DNA from: Argyresthia goedartella
Lineage: Eukaryota > Arthropoda > Insecta > Lepidoptera > Argyresthiidae
Direction: 5' to 3'
Length of the DNA: 64,000 nucleotides
Assembly (NCBI GenBank): GCA_949825045.1
Contig: OX463813.1
Span: forward strand, 3,410,001 to 3,474,000
Positions 24,501-39,500 of the stretch are shown piece by piece. The number at the start of each line of letters is the position of its first letter. Position 1 is the stretch's first letter. Position numbers and translations under genes: made by a program. The notes below the pieces were generated by a model. That model saw only the letters and a list, made by a program, of their open reading frames with translations, did no database searches and was not told where the DNA came from.

Positions 24501-27500
24501 TTCCTAACGGCAGACGTTAATACTGCAGCAGCAACTCTGGTCACTTGCCTCCAAACTATAATCACTGACAACACGACTGCAACCAAAATCCCCAAACGTA
24601 ACCAACCCTTAAAACCGTGGATTACAATGTCTGTACTTAAATCAATTAGAACTAGGGATACCATTTATAAGAAATTAAAAAAGAATAATACCAACGATAC
24701 AATGCGAGAGGAATACAAGAAATATAGGAATTGTTGTAATAAAATAATAAAGATTCTCAAAAAACAATATTATCAGAATCGGCTTAAAAATAATACTGGC
24801 AACGCAAAAGAAACATGGAAATTAATTAAAGAAATATGTTACCTAAATGCAATAAAAGAAACAAATGTAGATCTACTTAATATTGAGAAGGGTCCAATAG
24901 AGTCACTTGATAAAGTTAACGCCTACTTCACCTCGATAGGAGGTACGCTAGCAAAAGGTATACTGGAACGTACTGGAAAATCTGAGAGTAAACTAGCAGA
25001 CCTAGCTATCTCAAAAATTACCCCTGCTAATTCGATGATGGTCTCTCCGACTGATCAGGCTGAGATTGAGCGCATCATAGCAATGTTAAAACCAAACAGT
25101 GCACCCGGCTGGGACAATATACCAACTACTATTGTAAAGAGTTTTTCCCGTCTGCTAGCTGGTCCACTATCTCACCTATGCAACTTAAGTTTTAGTAGGG
25201 GTAGCTTTCCTGACATATTTAAAAGGGGTATAGTCTGTCCTATCCATAAAACTGGTGACAAGAAGCTCCCCTCAAACTACCGACCCATCACATTACTGAC
25301 AACGCTTTCCAAAATCATCGAAAAACTAATGAACAAACGTTTAATGACATATCTCGAAACAAACAATCTCTTAGCTAATAACCAGTACGGTTTTAGAGAA
25401 AAAAGAAGTACCGAGGATGCTGTTATGAAGCTGACCTCCAACATAGCTGGATATGTGGACAGGGGAGAAAAATGTTTGGGTGTGTTTCTAGACCTCCAAA
25501 AGGCTTTTGACACCGTCTGTGTACCAATCCTCCTCTCGCGCCTAGAAAATATGGGAATACGTGGGATCACCCTGAACTGGTTCAATGACTATCTTTCTGG
25601 AAGACAGCAAAGTGTCCGTGTAGGTAGAACATTTAGTGGGAATCAGGCTTGTACATACGGTGTACCACAGGGGAGCACGCTCGGACCAAGTCTGTTTCTT
25701 ATCTATATTAATAGTCTGTGCAAAAATAATATAAATGCTGCTGACCTATACATGTTTGCAGACGACACGGTTTTACTATTTCATGCGGATTCATGGGAAC
25801 TGGTTAAAAACCGAACAGAAACTGGTCTGTGCACCGTGACGGCATGGTTGGAGGACAATCTTCTTTCCCTGAATACTTCAAAAACAAAATACATGTGTTT
25901 TAGCAAAACAGAAGCAGGCAGCCCCAACAGTAAATTTGAAATAAAAATTCACTCCTTCCCATGCAACAGGCTTGATTATAGTAACACCACTTGCAGCTGC
26001 GATATGCTCTCCAGAGTACCCCACATCAAATATCTTGGTGTCATCATTGATGATAAACTGAACTGGGGGCCACATATAACAGTAACAGCTAATCGTATAA
26101 GAAAAATGATTTATGTCTTCAAAAACTTAAGAAATTATGCAGACAAAATTCTGCTCTTACAAACTTATAACTCCCTGTGCCACTGTGTTGTAGAGTACTG
26201 CATATGTGTATGGGGGGGAGCATCTAAGGCACTGCTTTTGAGGGCTGAGCGTGCACAGCGCGCTGTTCTTAAAGTTTTGCTGTATGCTCCCTTTCGACAT
26301 CCCACCGCTCTCGTGCACAACACAACCAATGTCCTGAGCATACGCCAGTCATTCGTATACAGATGCATCAGATACTACCACAAGCACACAGTACCATATA
26401 TTCCGGATCACGGCAGGAGGTTGTTTCGATGTCCCCTACCAGCAATAAAAAGTGCATTCGCACGTAGACAGTATGACTCGATGGCTCCTCGCCTCTACAA
26501 TAAAATCAACTCTGTAATTAACATAAAAAAGTTAAACAACTATGTTGTAAAAACTAAAATTAAAAGTTGGCTCCGTGCATTTGACTATGATCAAACCGAA
26601 AACCTGCTGATTTCCATTACTTAAATCTAAGAACTATTCCACAGAAAGCAATAGAAACTTTAAGTTTCCATAGTTTCAATAATTTTATTTTTTATATATT
26701 ATTATTATTACCAAATATTATACACACACATTCACTACACTTCACAAACCTACACACACTAAACGCACAATCACACAACCTTTACATTCACTACACTAAC
26801 ATAATGATACTCTACACTCAGAAACACACATATCACCTTGAGAAGAGCTTTTGTTTTGTATAGTAATAAAATATCATTTTTTTTTTCCTTTATCTTACTT
26901 AATTTTGTTATAATTCTACTTCAGCCTTAAAGTGTGAATCGTACTCAAAAATGTAATTGATTGATTACCTACTTTTGGGAAGAAACTGTCTCTCAAGACA
27001 CAGCTCACGCTAATTTGAGGGACAGGGCATTCCATCAAATGTACATTTGTTTGTAAATAAACGAAAATTTTTTTTTTTTTTTTTTGTTTGTTTGTAAAAT
27101 AAATAATTAATTTTTTGATGTTCTTACATGTTCAACCTAACACGAAGGATAAAGGGGGCTTCGCTTCGCTCAACCCCTTTATCCTTCACCTAAGCTACCG
27201 CAATGTTTTGTGGAAAGTTATCAGCTGTTGTCGTGACGCCATCTTGTTTTACATAATTTAACTAACCCGCCGGCTTTCGGTAACATAGATTGATAGACGT
27301 TTTCGACGATGCATTATTTAAATCAAAATGCTAGTGACTTGGTTAAACGTGGGTCTTTAATTAACGGTCTAGGGTGTTAGTTTAGTGTCTGATTTAACCT
27401 ACCAACTGCGACAGATACATGGGCGACAGGAGAGTGGGTGTCCTCGCTCTCACGCCAAAAATTCTTGCGATAGCTGCAGCTAAGGTTACTGACACATACT

Positions 27501-30500
27501 GACTGAATCACAGACGAGTATTTTACTAGTAGCGCGATTTGATTACATTACGAGTAAGTAACTAACGTCCGGTTTCCGAAAGGAAAGTTATCTGTAACAA
27601 CTTCTTAAACTCTTATCAAACGCATTTCAAGTAATCACGTACCGTTATTTTGAACTAATCTTCAATTAATCTCCTGTTACATGTGACCACCTATCCAGAA
27701 ACTGGGGGATTGTAAAAAACGTCATTGAACAGGTTATTTTCAGTAGATCTGTGCGCATACCAGCTTAACCTCTGGGTTCCGGGGGATCTTCTTAAGAAGA
27801 TTTTTCCCGTAATAGCTTTTAAAATGTATTACCGTGGCATTATGTTCATAATCGCGATGCCTCATTAACAGGTCCAGGTCTCCAGCGGTTAATGTTCAGC
27901 GGTTTATGCTTGGGGTTCCATACCCGAAGAGTATCAACAGACGTATATTCTAAGCGACAGCACAAACATTTCAAACAATTATTTATCAATTTCCAGTTGA
28001 ACCAGAGAACATCACGGTCACCCCTACCCGCGTGATGGTGAACGAAAATCAAACCCCGGACAAAGTTGTCTGCCACGCAGCGTAAGTAAATCATGAGCTA
28101 CCTTATTAAACTGCTTATGAAGCGTCAGCTAAGCCAATTGCAGAAGCATCACAAATCACATCACAAATATTTAAAAAGGAGTTTGAAAATATAAAGTTGG
28201 AGCCAACTGCAATGGCACCTAATCTAAAAAGCTCATTGCAGATGGCGCTGGTGTAGTTGGAGGGCAAAGTCGTCAAATTCTATCAACTTCTTCTCATAAT
28301 ATATGACATCCTAAACTCATTTGAGTTTAATTTTGCCAATGTCTGTTTGTTTCTTTTTATTTGGCACACAAAACAGATTTTATAACTTAAAGTGCTTAAA
28401 ATAAAAAGAACATAGGTAACATGAGCAGTTGCAAATCCTCCAGATGCGCGCACAACATTCAAAATTTAGAATGCAAATGCAAAAAGTCTATTAACTTAAT
28501 TTAAGTATCTAAACTATCTATTAAACAGTTTATTTTGAAAATAGTGGCACAGCAAGTCAATGTTATCTTTAAAGACATTGGCCAATTCGCTTAATCTGGA
28601 ACTAGGGGCAGGTTGACTAATATTAGTGCGAGATGTGGGATGAACAAAAGGAGTGTAACTACGTAGTCTATTACCAGGATGTGGAACACGGATTGATAGT
28701 TTTTTAAGCAAAGGAGAACAGTCTATTTTATTATGTCAAGTGTATTTCAAAGATCATGTGGAGTGTTTGTGAACTTAACCTCCGATGAATGAAACTCTTT
28801 GCCTCCTTAGGCTTTGTCTTAATCAGCTGACTCAAAAAGAGAGATGTTATAATTTTGTAAACTCCAGGTACCGGGTATCGTCGTTTTGAAAAGCTCAAAA
28901 AGCTGATTTCCTTGCAGTGGATTTATCGGTGGAGATATGTTTCGCCAAATCGATTCAGCCATTTTAAGAAAAGTACAGCTTTTTCGTGGCTGCTTTTTAA
29001 AATAAACACTTGTTTCAGAGGCTTCCCAAAACCGTCGTACACTTGGCGTCGCGAAAACGCGACAAAGAGAGGCAAGGACTCATCGAACTCATCGCAGATA
29101 CTGTCGACATCAAACACGTTGCTTTTGCCGATAGTACAGCGCAAGGACAGCGGGAACTACGTCTGTGAGGCGCACAATAGACATGGATCTGTCAACACTA
29201 CGGTTTATTTGGATGTTCTGTGTAAGTTGATCACTTCTAAACGTTAATTGATCAGACCGATTCAGAGGTGTTACAAATAAACTATATGTTAAGGCCCGGT
29301 TCTGGCAGTTGAGGCGAGGGGCGCCGCATTCGCCCGTCGTCTCCTGGCGGGGTAGCGGAACTGGCGGGGTGGCGGGCGGCGCGGAATAGCATCGGGCCGC
29401 CCGGAGACGTTAAAAATTAGGTGTTTTTTAGAATTTACTGAAAAACAGAAATAAGCTAATTGATAAAATTTAAGGATTGATACGGAGCTCTAAAAGAGGA
29501 AAATTTAGGTATAAAATTTATGAGAAAAACCAGTTATTTTATATTAAAATTATTGTATCTCCTTTTTTATTTATAAAATATGTTCAGGATTTCTTACGTT
29601 CAAATTGATCCAATCGCGAAACGACATAGTATTTAAACTAGATTATCTCTTTGTGAATAAAATATATTTTTGGAGACCTATGAATTAAGTGTTTTTTTTT
29701 TTGCCAAAGCGCTTTTGTGTGATCTTGGGCCTTAAAAAGCTATTAAGAAAATGCTTTCTATAGCTGCCGCCAAGGCTATGGGCTCAAGTTGTCTGATGTT
29801 ATGTTGTCAGGTTGGTTCTTTAGTGATTTAGTTGTGACACCTTGAGAATTCCACAGGTTGTAAAGGTATTTCAAGAGGTTTGTTCAAAAAATGTTCGGGT
29901 TTTCAATGTTTACTTCTTTGTGATTTTTGATAACACTCCATGTATCATCTGTATCTCTTACATAATCTGTCACATAAGTATGTTAGTCTTGGAATTCGCT
30001 TTGTAATGTGTTATGTTTTTATGTTTGCAGTCATCCCGGAGTGCGGCATCAAGCAAATGGAGCTGGATGGGGAGCAAGTCCTAGTGTGCACCGCCTTAGC
30101 CAATCCTTCTGAGGTAAGTCAACATACATATCAACATATTTGAACTACAAATTGTCATAATATCATAAAGTTAGCAGCATAAAATGAGCTCCGTGGTCTT
30201 GGGTTTCATGGGGTTCAATGGGTTTTACGCTTGCTTGTCACACAGGAGATGCAGGTTCGAATCCTGGCCTTGCCCCAATGAGATAATTAATGTATCTTAA
30301 GTACATTATCGGACGTTCAGTGTTTCGGATGACACGATAAGCTGTAGGTCCCGGCTACTATCGCTAAGTGATAGTGGTCGTAAAACCCCTCCACCAAACC
30401 GCACTGAGCCAGCGTGGTGGAGTATGGCTTAATCTTATTCGTATCCGGGTAAAGGCCTGTGCCTCTCGATGGGGACATTAATAGGCTACGTTTTTTTTTA

Positions 30501-33500
30501 ATTTAAGGGGCATAAGTAGCCACACTGAATACACTCCTTCATCATTGAAGCTTCAGGAGTGAATTCCACCCATAGTCCTTATCTACTGTCTATGTCAAGT
30601 TTGATGGCCTATTTTTAGTGAGGTAGTCGATCTCAATAGCTACTAAAAAGGAACACGACAACATTGCGGGCAATTAAAATTTTATTAGAAAGTTAATATC
30701 GTGTGGTTGAAGAATGACGACTGATTCTAAAAATGACACTAGTATTGACTGATTCTAAGATAGAATATCACATTTTTATCTAATACTTTATTCAAAATCA
30801 AATATATCTTTACTATCATCACATGAATAATTTAATATTCGTTTGTCACGGTTAGGTACTCCGACTTCTATGATAAAATCATCCATCTCTTTTTCTATTT
30901 CTACATCATTTGATACTGAGTATTCGTTTTCTTGCTTCGGAGCATGTTTTTCGAAAAAAAAGTGGTTCAATGACTCACTTTCCCAGTACTTTTCCCGTTC
31001 GAGTTCTCGTGCCTGAGAATGTGTTATGAGAATTTACCTTTTCATAGAGACGAACACAAGTACAAGTGCAAACTTCAACGTGAGCACGATCCAAGTCGAT
31101 GAACAGGATCGATGAGGGTTTGGACGTCACTATGACATAGTTAATGCAGGGCCTTTGCCGGTATGCTGGACGTCACCCCCTCCGCGATTTTCTCTTTCCG
31201 CTCTGGCCATCAAACCTGACATGGACTATCCATAAGTAGGTTCTTGCGTCAGTGTTTCGGTGCTAGAGGTTTGACATTAGCAAACCACACCCATTACTAT
31301 TGTCACCCCGACAGATAGTGTGTGTGTTACGTGTAGTCGTAATCATAATAATAATAATAATACCTTGGACACTATTTACACACATTGATCTAGCCCCAAA
31401 CTAGGAAATTCCCTGTATCTTAGGTACTAGACAATGACACACATTCTTATATAGATAAATATTATACTTAGATAGATAAACAACCTTGACTATGGTACAA
31501 ACATCAGTTCTCATCAAAAAAAAAATATGCCCTCACCGGGACTCGAACCCGGGACCCTTGGCTTCGTAGGCAGGGTCACTGCCGACTCGGTCATTCGGGT
31601 CGTCTCAATCAGAATCAAAGTTAATGTAATAAAAATTCAACTACGTATCTGTGGGAATCTTTCACAAATTCCATATCTATACCCTTAATTTCTTATTTTC
31701 TAGGTCTCATTCTCCTGGAAGCTCAAGAATGACAATGACAGTCTGACAGACGAGCGCATCTGGCAAGTGAACCAGCAGAGCTACCTGCAGCTCCTGAGCG
31801 TGAACATACACAGGACTTACTTGTGCTATGCTAACAACTCCGTCGGCATGTCGCAGGCCTGCGAGCGGGACGTCAGTGGTGAGTGGCCTCACACTAGGAT
31901 TCACTGTGTCACAGCGTTTAAAATAACAGCATGACTACTTCCCCACATTGGGAGATATATAGGTTTCCTCACGATATTTCACAACACCGATAGAACATTC
32001 GGTATACGTCGCGCCACATGTTATGAGCGGTGGCCTTGAATGCGCAGTAGTCACTTTTCAATACCTATATGTACCAAATGCGCAGTAATTCCCGCCAACG
32101 TCGCCCAGCGCTCTTAATTCGTGACGCGAGGTATACCTACTATCGTTTCAGTTCTATGCAATGCTAAACTTATTCTAATTTCATACTTGAAATTTATTCT
32201 TCATCCAAAATTTCTATTCTTCTATGTATTTAACATGCATGTAAATTAACAATATGTGTTTCGTAATATTCCACCCTAACTTATTAACATTTCCTTTTCT
32301 TTTAGCTAACCTGGAAAGTTACAGTAAGTACGAACACTGATTCTAACCAATATACTATTAATGCTTAATAAAAATATACCATATCTTAATAACTATCTTC
32401 ATTAACTTAATTTTTCTTTAAGTAACTATTTGCGATATAATTAGGTATGTCAAACCAACCAAATTGACCAACTGTAATATTATCCTAAATTAAAATTGAC
32501 CAAATGTTACAGCGTCACACCTTTTCCCATACTGGGTGGCAGAGGCACAATTGTGCCCACGTTGAGCCAGTTATTCAATACTCCAATATGCGTGACAGTG
32601 GGACTAGCCCATCGCCGCAGCAATTGAGATTGAAGGTTTTCTCACGATGTTTTCCGTCACCGTTGGAGCGTCCGTACAATATCATCATTATCATCAATCA
32701 GCCCACATTCACCCACTGCTGGGTACAGGCCACTTCTTCACCACGCCATCCACTCCGGTCCTGAGCCTCCCTCGTCCACTGCCTCCAGCTATAGCGATGA
32801 TGTCATCCGTCCATCTGGCTGGTGGTCAGCCCCATGGTCGTCGCGTGGTCCTGGTACGCCACTCTGTAACCGCTTCGGTCCACTTTCCGTCATCTTTCCT
32901 AATAATGTACTCATCTCATATATTTCAACATAAAAGTTAACCGTGATAACTGTAACAGGCACAAAGATCTGGTGGCGCGACCAGAAGCAGCTCATCTTCT
33001 TCGGCGGCATCGCCCTGGCTGTGCTGGTGCTGACGGTGATCCTGTGCATCATAATCATTTGCATCTGCAGGCGGATGCGGGCTAAGTCCAAATGTAAGTG
33101 CGGGAGATTGGGCTTGGGGTTATTGTAATCAGCTGACCAAATTTTTCAGAAAAGATCATACGTTGTTCTTAGCCTCGCCACACACGGACCGCGCCACCGA
33201 ACGTGGCCGACGCGCTGCACCTCGCCGCAGACGCGACACAAAACGCCGACACATTACGCCTCGTTACAACCACTTTTGTATGGAAAAAGTGGTTGTGGTT
33301 CGTGTGCGCGAGGCTAATGCAAAAGTTTTAGGATGGAAGCTATAATGTTCCAAAGTTTGGTCTGTTGATTAATAAAAGTCAACCTTCAAAATGCGGTCGA
33401 AAGGTCTAATAAGGGATGTTTATTAGTCACAATTAGTTGGAATAATTCACCAAGTTAAAAACATAAACAACAATGTTTTTAACATTGTTTTTAACAATGT

Positions 33501-36500
33501 TAAAAACATTAAAAATCGCCTTAAAGTTGAAGCCATATTTCATCTCCCCCGGTCGGGATGCGAATGAAGTCTGTGTACACGAAGAATCCTCATCAAAACT
33601 TTTGGTGCAAGGAACCGCAAACCAAAACGTCATCTGTGTTTTTTTTTTGTTTTCTTGATTTTTTCAAAAAGCGCTAAATCAATTTTGATATTTATATATG
33701 TCCACCTCTGAAGTATGACCTTCCAATCAAAACGGACTCATCAATTTAACGGCATAATAGCGTAACATACATAGAAAAAAAAACAGTCGAGTTCAGAACA
33801 TCATCCTTTTTGAAGTCGCTTGAAAATTACAACCAAATTTCTATATTCGTTAATAAATAAATGCAATACGAGCTCTTCGATTGACATGTGTATCTTAGTC
33901 GACGACGAGCGAGTTTTGTCTCTTCTGTGTAACGCCCTACCGTGGTTGACCATATTCGACCGCATCTTTTTAAATGTTTGCATTCTTTTGTATAGCTGTT
34001 TTCTGTTATTTTTTTAATAAACTAATCATTTTGTATGTATGTTTTTACGTAATTCAGCATTTAAATAACAAAATATTGTATCACAAGTTGAGTACAACTG
34101 TCTATTAGTCGTACACTTACTTTTATTATTACTAACAAAGACAGAATTAGCGTACTTAACTGGAAATATAAATATATTTATTTTTTTCTACTGCGCTAAT
34201 TCTGCCGGCCTAGTTCTAATTCACCAAGAACTTAAACTAAATTGCATATCGTTTTTTTTTTTCATCCACACCCGGACTGCCGCTAACCTGCAACATACTG
34301 CACATCGTAACAACATAACATACATCGGATGTTCCATCGCCTAATCATGACATGAAACGATACATTTATTTAGACAATAACCCAGTTGAACACGAGGAGA
34401 GAGAGAAGTAAGTTTTTTATGCATTTTTTTTACATTTTTTTTACATTTCTAGATTGGATGTGTAGGTAACAATAGATTTCAAACTTATCTTTATTTCTTA
34501 ATATAGACCGCCATTTTTTTATTATTTTGATTTATTATATTTTACTTTACTATTTTTATTATATTTTACTTAGTATTTCATTTATTTTTTGCAGTAATCT
34601 CGCATATTTAAATATGAAAACAATTTAAATGACCACCAAAATATTTTTTTCCTACCCAAAATGGGTAAATGATCACCAAAAGTTGCAGAAAATATCAGGG
34701 CAGAATACTGTGGTAGCTTAGGTGAAGGGTAAGGGGGGTGAGTGAAGCGAAGCCTTTATCCTTCGTGTTAGGTTGAACATGTAAGAACAACAAAAAATAC
34801 TTAAAACATAAACAGTACACAAAAAATAAAAAGAAGTTTGGTGATCATTTATCCAAACACAATTTGGTGATCGTTTTCTAATTCTTGTGGTCGTTTCGAA
34901 TTCATTGATATAATAATAGGTGAGTTTTTGGTGATCGTTTAAACATAAGCCTTTAAATATTTCGGTGCACAACTCTATTTTTTTTTATAATTTGTCCTAA
35001 GTCCTTTTGATACTTTAACAAGTTTTTTTGGTATTTTCATATTATTTATTTTCCGTACATTGTTCTTAATGATCTATTTAGATTTATGAATACGAAAACA
35101 TAGGAATGTAAAGCTGTTAAACAGCTTTGTTTAGCAGTGGTAGCTTTTTTCTGTGATAATTTTGCGCTAATGTTATAAATAGTAAAGCAACCAATAAATA
35201 CACCTAATAAAAAAATATTCACTGGTATAGTTTTATCATCATAATAATAATTGAATGTGATACCTACTTTTAAGCGAACTATACAAAAAATATTTACATA
35301 TGCTATACGAATGGCCACGCGAAAAAAAGCTAACAACTTTAACAAAATACCAACTGCCTTTTATTTTATTTTATATTTGCGCATGGCAAATTTTCAGCTA
35401 CGCCATTGGTCCGGGCAGATTCCTGGCACACTTTGTCAATGCCATGGTCTCGGTCACCTCTCGTTGTGCCAATGCCGAATTAGAAACTGTCAAAATGTTA
35501 AAAGGTTAAAAACATAAAATATATATTTTGAGTTTTTTTGCATTTTCGCCTGTATTGTTCGCGTTTGTGCTTGGACCAACGGCTGCGAGATTTGTTTTAT
35601 TTAATTTAATTTTTTTTTTTTTTTATATATTAAGTACTGTTTTTTTTTATTCAGACTAATCTGATAGAGATAGCATGTTAATCGAAATGAGGTGATTAAA
35701 GTCCTAACCTGTTGATTTCTTTCATTGTATTATTAAGATATTATATGCTTATTTGTGAATTGATATATTTCTCTAAAAATACAATATTCTTGTGTAGGTT
35801 CCTAACAGCACTAACACCAGATGTTCTCAGACTGACAACAATCAATAGTTCAGGTATTTTAAACTAACAAATACTATTTTTATTTGTCAAGTTGTGATTT
35901 GTGACGAAGAATGCTTTCTTTACATTTCTCGCTAGAATGTTAATTATTTGCGTAGGTAATTTTGGCTTAAAGTTTGAACAACACTCAGTATATACTTAGA
36001 TTCGGGTTTTATTGTTTTATTTGTGCATTTGTCAAAAATCGTTGTATATATTTATTGCATGTAAAAATCACTTCTAGAAAGCATTCTTCTTATGGTTGGA
36101 TTTGTTATTATTATTTTTTAATGTAAATATGCTTTAATGTAAATAACTACTCATAATTAGCCTAATGATGGCACTATTATATTTTCAAGGAGAAGGAAGA
36201 GAAGGAGTATATTTATGTACGTCTAATAATAATAAATACTCACTACTTAAAACATACATTTATCACGGTATTTATATATTATGTATAAATAAAATATTAC
36301 GCCATTTAAAGCCTCAAGTAAATAATTCTTAAATTTTTACCTACTCTTAAAACTTACATTATGGTTACGTTAATTTTTTGTTACATCATTTGCATTACTT
36401 TTCATAGCATGAATTAATCCATCGTTTTTTTTCATGGTTTGCGTTTTGTTTTATGAACGCCACAGTCCGGATGGTAGCTGTCTAAATGAAGTTTCGATTG

Positions 36501-39500
36501 CTCAGTCTATCATATCACAAGCATTACCAGCCCTATCACCAAGGCTTAACTTATCGTTCAGCCCACAAAAGCCATCAGACAAGACCAGACTTGTAGACTG
36601 TCAAAACTACCCTCAAAGTCACCTGGAAATGAATAAATTCAACATGAACACAGATAGCCCAGTCACCAGCAGCTTACAAGCTAATCTATCTCAGCTCGAA
36701 GCCACCATCAATGCAAATCGAAAAAAAGAAGCTGAAACACTAAAACCTGAAGTCAAAGATACAGATAGAGTCCAAACTGTTGTAACCCCAAGCAAGTGGC
36801 CTTTAAAACCAGGAGTTCTCGTGCATGTCAATTCAAATCACACACTAAGCCCTAAGAATCAAAACAGACTTCAAACTATACAAAAGCAGGAAGAAAGGCA
36901 AGAGACAGAACAAGAAGAAGCTAATTTGGGTTTGCTTGAAAGGAATCAGAATAAGAATAATGACGAAGATGACTCTTCTCCCAAAACAGATTATTCAAAG
37001 AAGAATGGTAAGCCAAGAAGACATACTCAAAATGTTGTAAAAGGACTGTTAAAGAATTTAAGAAGAAAAAATTCAGACTCTGATGATGAGGGTGGAAAGT
37101 ACAAGAAGATAAATAAAAGTAACAAAAGGGCAGTTTCTTTGATGAGTTTGAATAAGACTGGGTATGGTTTACCGAAAAGTAGATTGAGATTGTTGTTTCA
37201 AAATGAAACGCCTAATGTGATTGTTACTGAAGGAGGTAGTTATATATTTTTTAAATCATCGAGTACGATAAATAGATTCCATTTTTATATTCAGACATTA
37301 ACACTTAAAAACAAAGCAGAAACTCTACATATTACTAAATGTCTAATAAATCACCAAACCTATTAGTTCCATTTGCATGCCTGTATTTTGTGTGGCGCAG
37401 TGTTTAATTTTCGCTTCCTGCATGTTGTTTTTAGTTGTATCATTCAAAAGACCTGTTAAGATTGCCGCTGGCGCTTGTGTGAGGCCTTTGCCGAATGATG
37501 TATCACCATCCCGGCCTGAAGGGTCTAGAAAGAGGAAGAAACCTGGAGAGAGTGAGTAGTGCATGATATTTTGTATTAGCCGCTTAAATGTCCATGCAAT
37601 TTTTGATTGCTAGCTTGAATTGTTTGATATAATAATGGTTCAGTGTTATTTCTTGTTTTCCCTAAAAATTTATAATAAAGCAACGCTTACTTTTTTGAGT
37701 TAAATTCACCAAAGACGTTGCCAAATATATTTTAAGACCACTATTTACTGTACTGCTAACTAGGTTTCAACCAACCACCATAACCACAGAACTTAATTGT
37801 TCTATAAGTTTGCAGTGACAGAAATCACTACTTTAATATAAATCGTCGCTCCAAAACCACAATCCATTTAGAGTCTCCTAACATCTCGTATATTATCCAC
37901 AGGCCCGCCTACCAATGGCATAGATAATGCGGCCAACGGTCAACTTGGAGCGGACAACCCGGGTCTCTACGAGAACCTGCCGTTCCACGGTCTACAGCAA
38001 GCCCCTAATAAGGTAAGCATGATGGTATTGGTGAGATGAGTGTTGTGTTTGTATGAGTGGTTATTTTGTTTTGACTGTTGCAATAAAACAAATCTGTTAT
38101 TCATTCCTTTACCAAACTACTATCCCATTTGTTGATCACAGTAAGGAAACTATTGTTGAAATTTATTACTCATGGAGTCAAAGAACATCATATTTATGCA
38201 AAGTTTAAACCGTTTGACTAATTTCTATCCAGATAAATAATTCACCTTCTAGATTTCTTTAAAGAAGAATTCCTCGCTATTTTAGTGAATCGTTGCAGTA
38301 ACAAAATTAATTAGTATTTGTTGTATTTCAATTTGCTTTGCATTTGTCTTTAATTTATTTTATTTTCTTTTCTAACATTGTTTTCGTTTTCTTTTCATGT
38401 TTTGTTTTTGGCATAACCTAACAGCCAGTTCAAGCTATCCAACCAAGAGTTGTAACAAACATTAAAACCAATAAAGGAATCGAATCATTACAAAGACAGT
38501 TGGTAACAAACCCATCTTTCACACCAAGAATTGTGTCTTGTCCACCATTTACTCAAAATAACTTACCTTACAACGCAGACAGTCCATCTACTTCACAAAT
38601 CCCATATAGGATGCCTGTACTATCGCCAATACAACAGATCTACCCTTTGAACACAGCCGTTTTGCTGAACCCATATTTGCCGCCAATGCAGACGTCCTTT
38701 TTGAAACAGTTCCCGACAATTGATGAGGAGATAGAACCAGAAACGAGAAAATTTTCCTCATTGAATACTAGAAATCATAAAAGACCGCAGCAATTCCAAT
38801 CGATGAGAATGATAAGAAAGAGAAACATCGAAAGATTCTATCCAAATACTGAATACGGAGAGAATTTCACTGAGATTAATAATAACAAAAATGGGAATTC
38901 TACTGAGGATGCAATTTACGCCAACTGTACATTTTTGAGAGGTGATTCTATTATAAGTGGTGAGGAAAGGTTTGAAAATCTAACTGATTCCATACAAGTC
39001 TGCGAAGAGTCTCTACAAGATGTCAATCTTTCAAACGAGTCATTAAATCGCCCAGTCCCAGCGCCTAGGACTAAGTTATCACCGTTTTCCTCACCAACTT
39101 CATCTGATCATGTCTACATGAACTTGTCAATGCCGTTGATAAATACCTCGAAGTATACAAACTCGTTTGATGCAGTCGACGCGCCGCCACCAAGGCCGTC
39201 AAAATCATCAGAAGATATTACTAAACCAACATTGAGTTTGCCAAGGAACCTTACTAAGAGTTTTGATGATAATTCTTTGAGAAGGACCACCAAAAGTGGA
39301 CTATCTAAGGAAACTGAAGTAAAGATAGATGATTTATGTGGAGAGAGTGAAAAGATTGATGACAAACCAGATATTCTGACGAAACCAAATATAATAGGAG
39401 CAACACCAAAAAGGAATAGCAATTCCATAACACTACCATCGACGTCTTTAGTGAAATCAGCTGTTAGTAAATTGAATGCTGAAGCTAAAGCTATAAATAA

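Larger units (their letters stand above)
23058..27430. mobile_element. Inverted-repeat element, type D, with LINE inside
   Basis: The left end (about 23060-23148) and the right end (about 27337-27428) match as inverted repeats over roughly 85 bp. Shared blocks include GTTAAATCAGACACT, TAGACCGTTAAT and CGTTTAACCAAGTC. Inside the right part (27115-27205) lies the shared hairpin core in minus orientation, and the LINE fills most of the interior. No transposase frame was found. Confidence 0.5.

Noticed and set aside
34594..34640. A short alternative terminal exon (after TTTTTTGCAG) of the Ig gene
   Set aside because: It gives only about ten residues before a stop, then enters a MITE. The 36466 exon fits the same phase with much stronger coding content.
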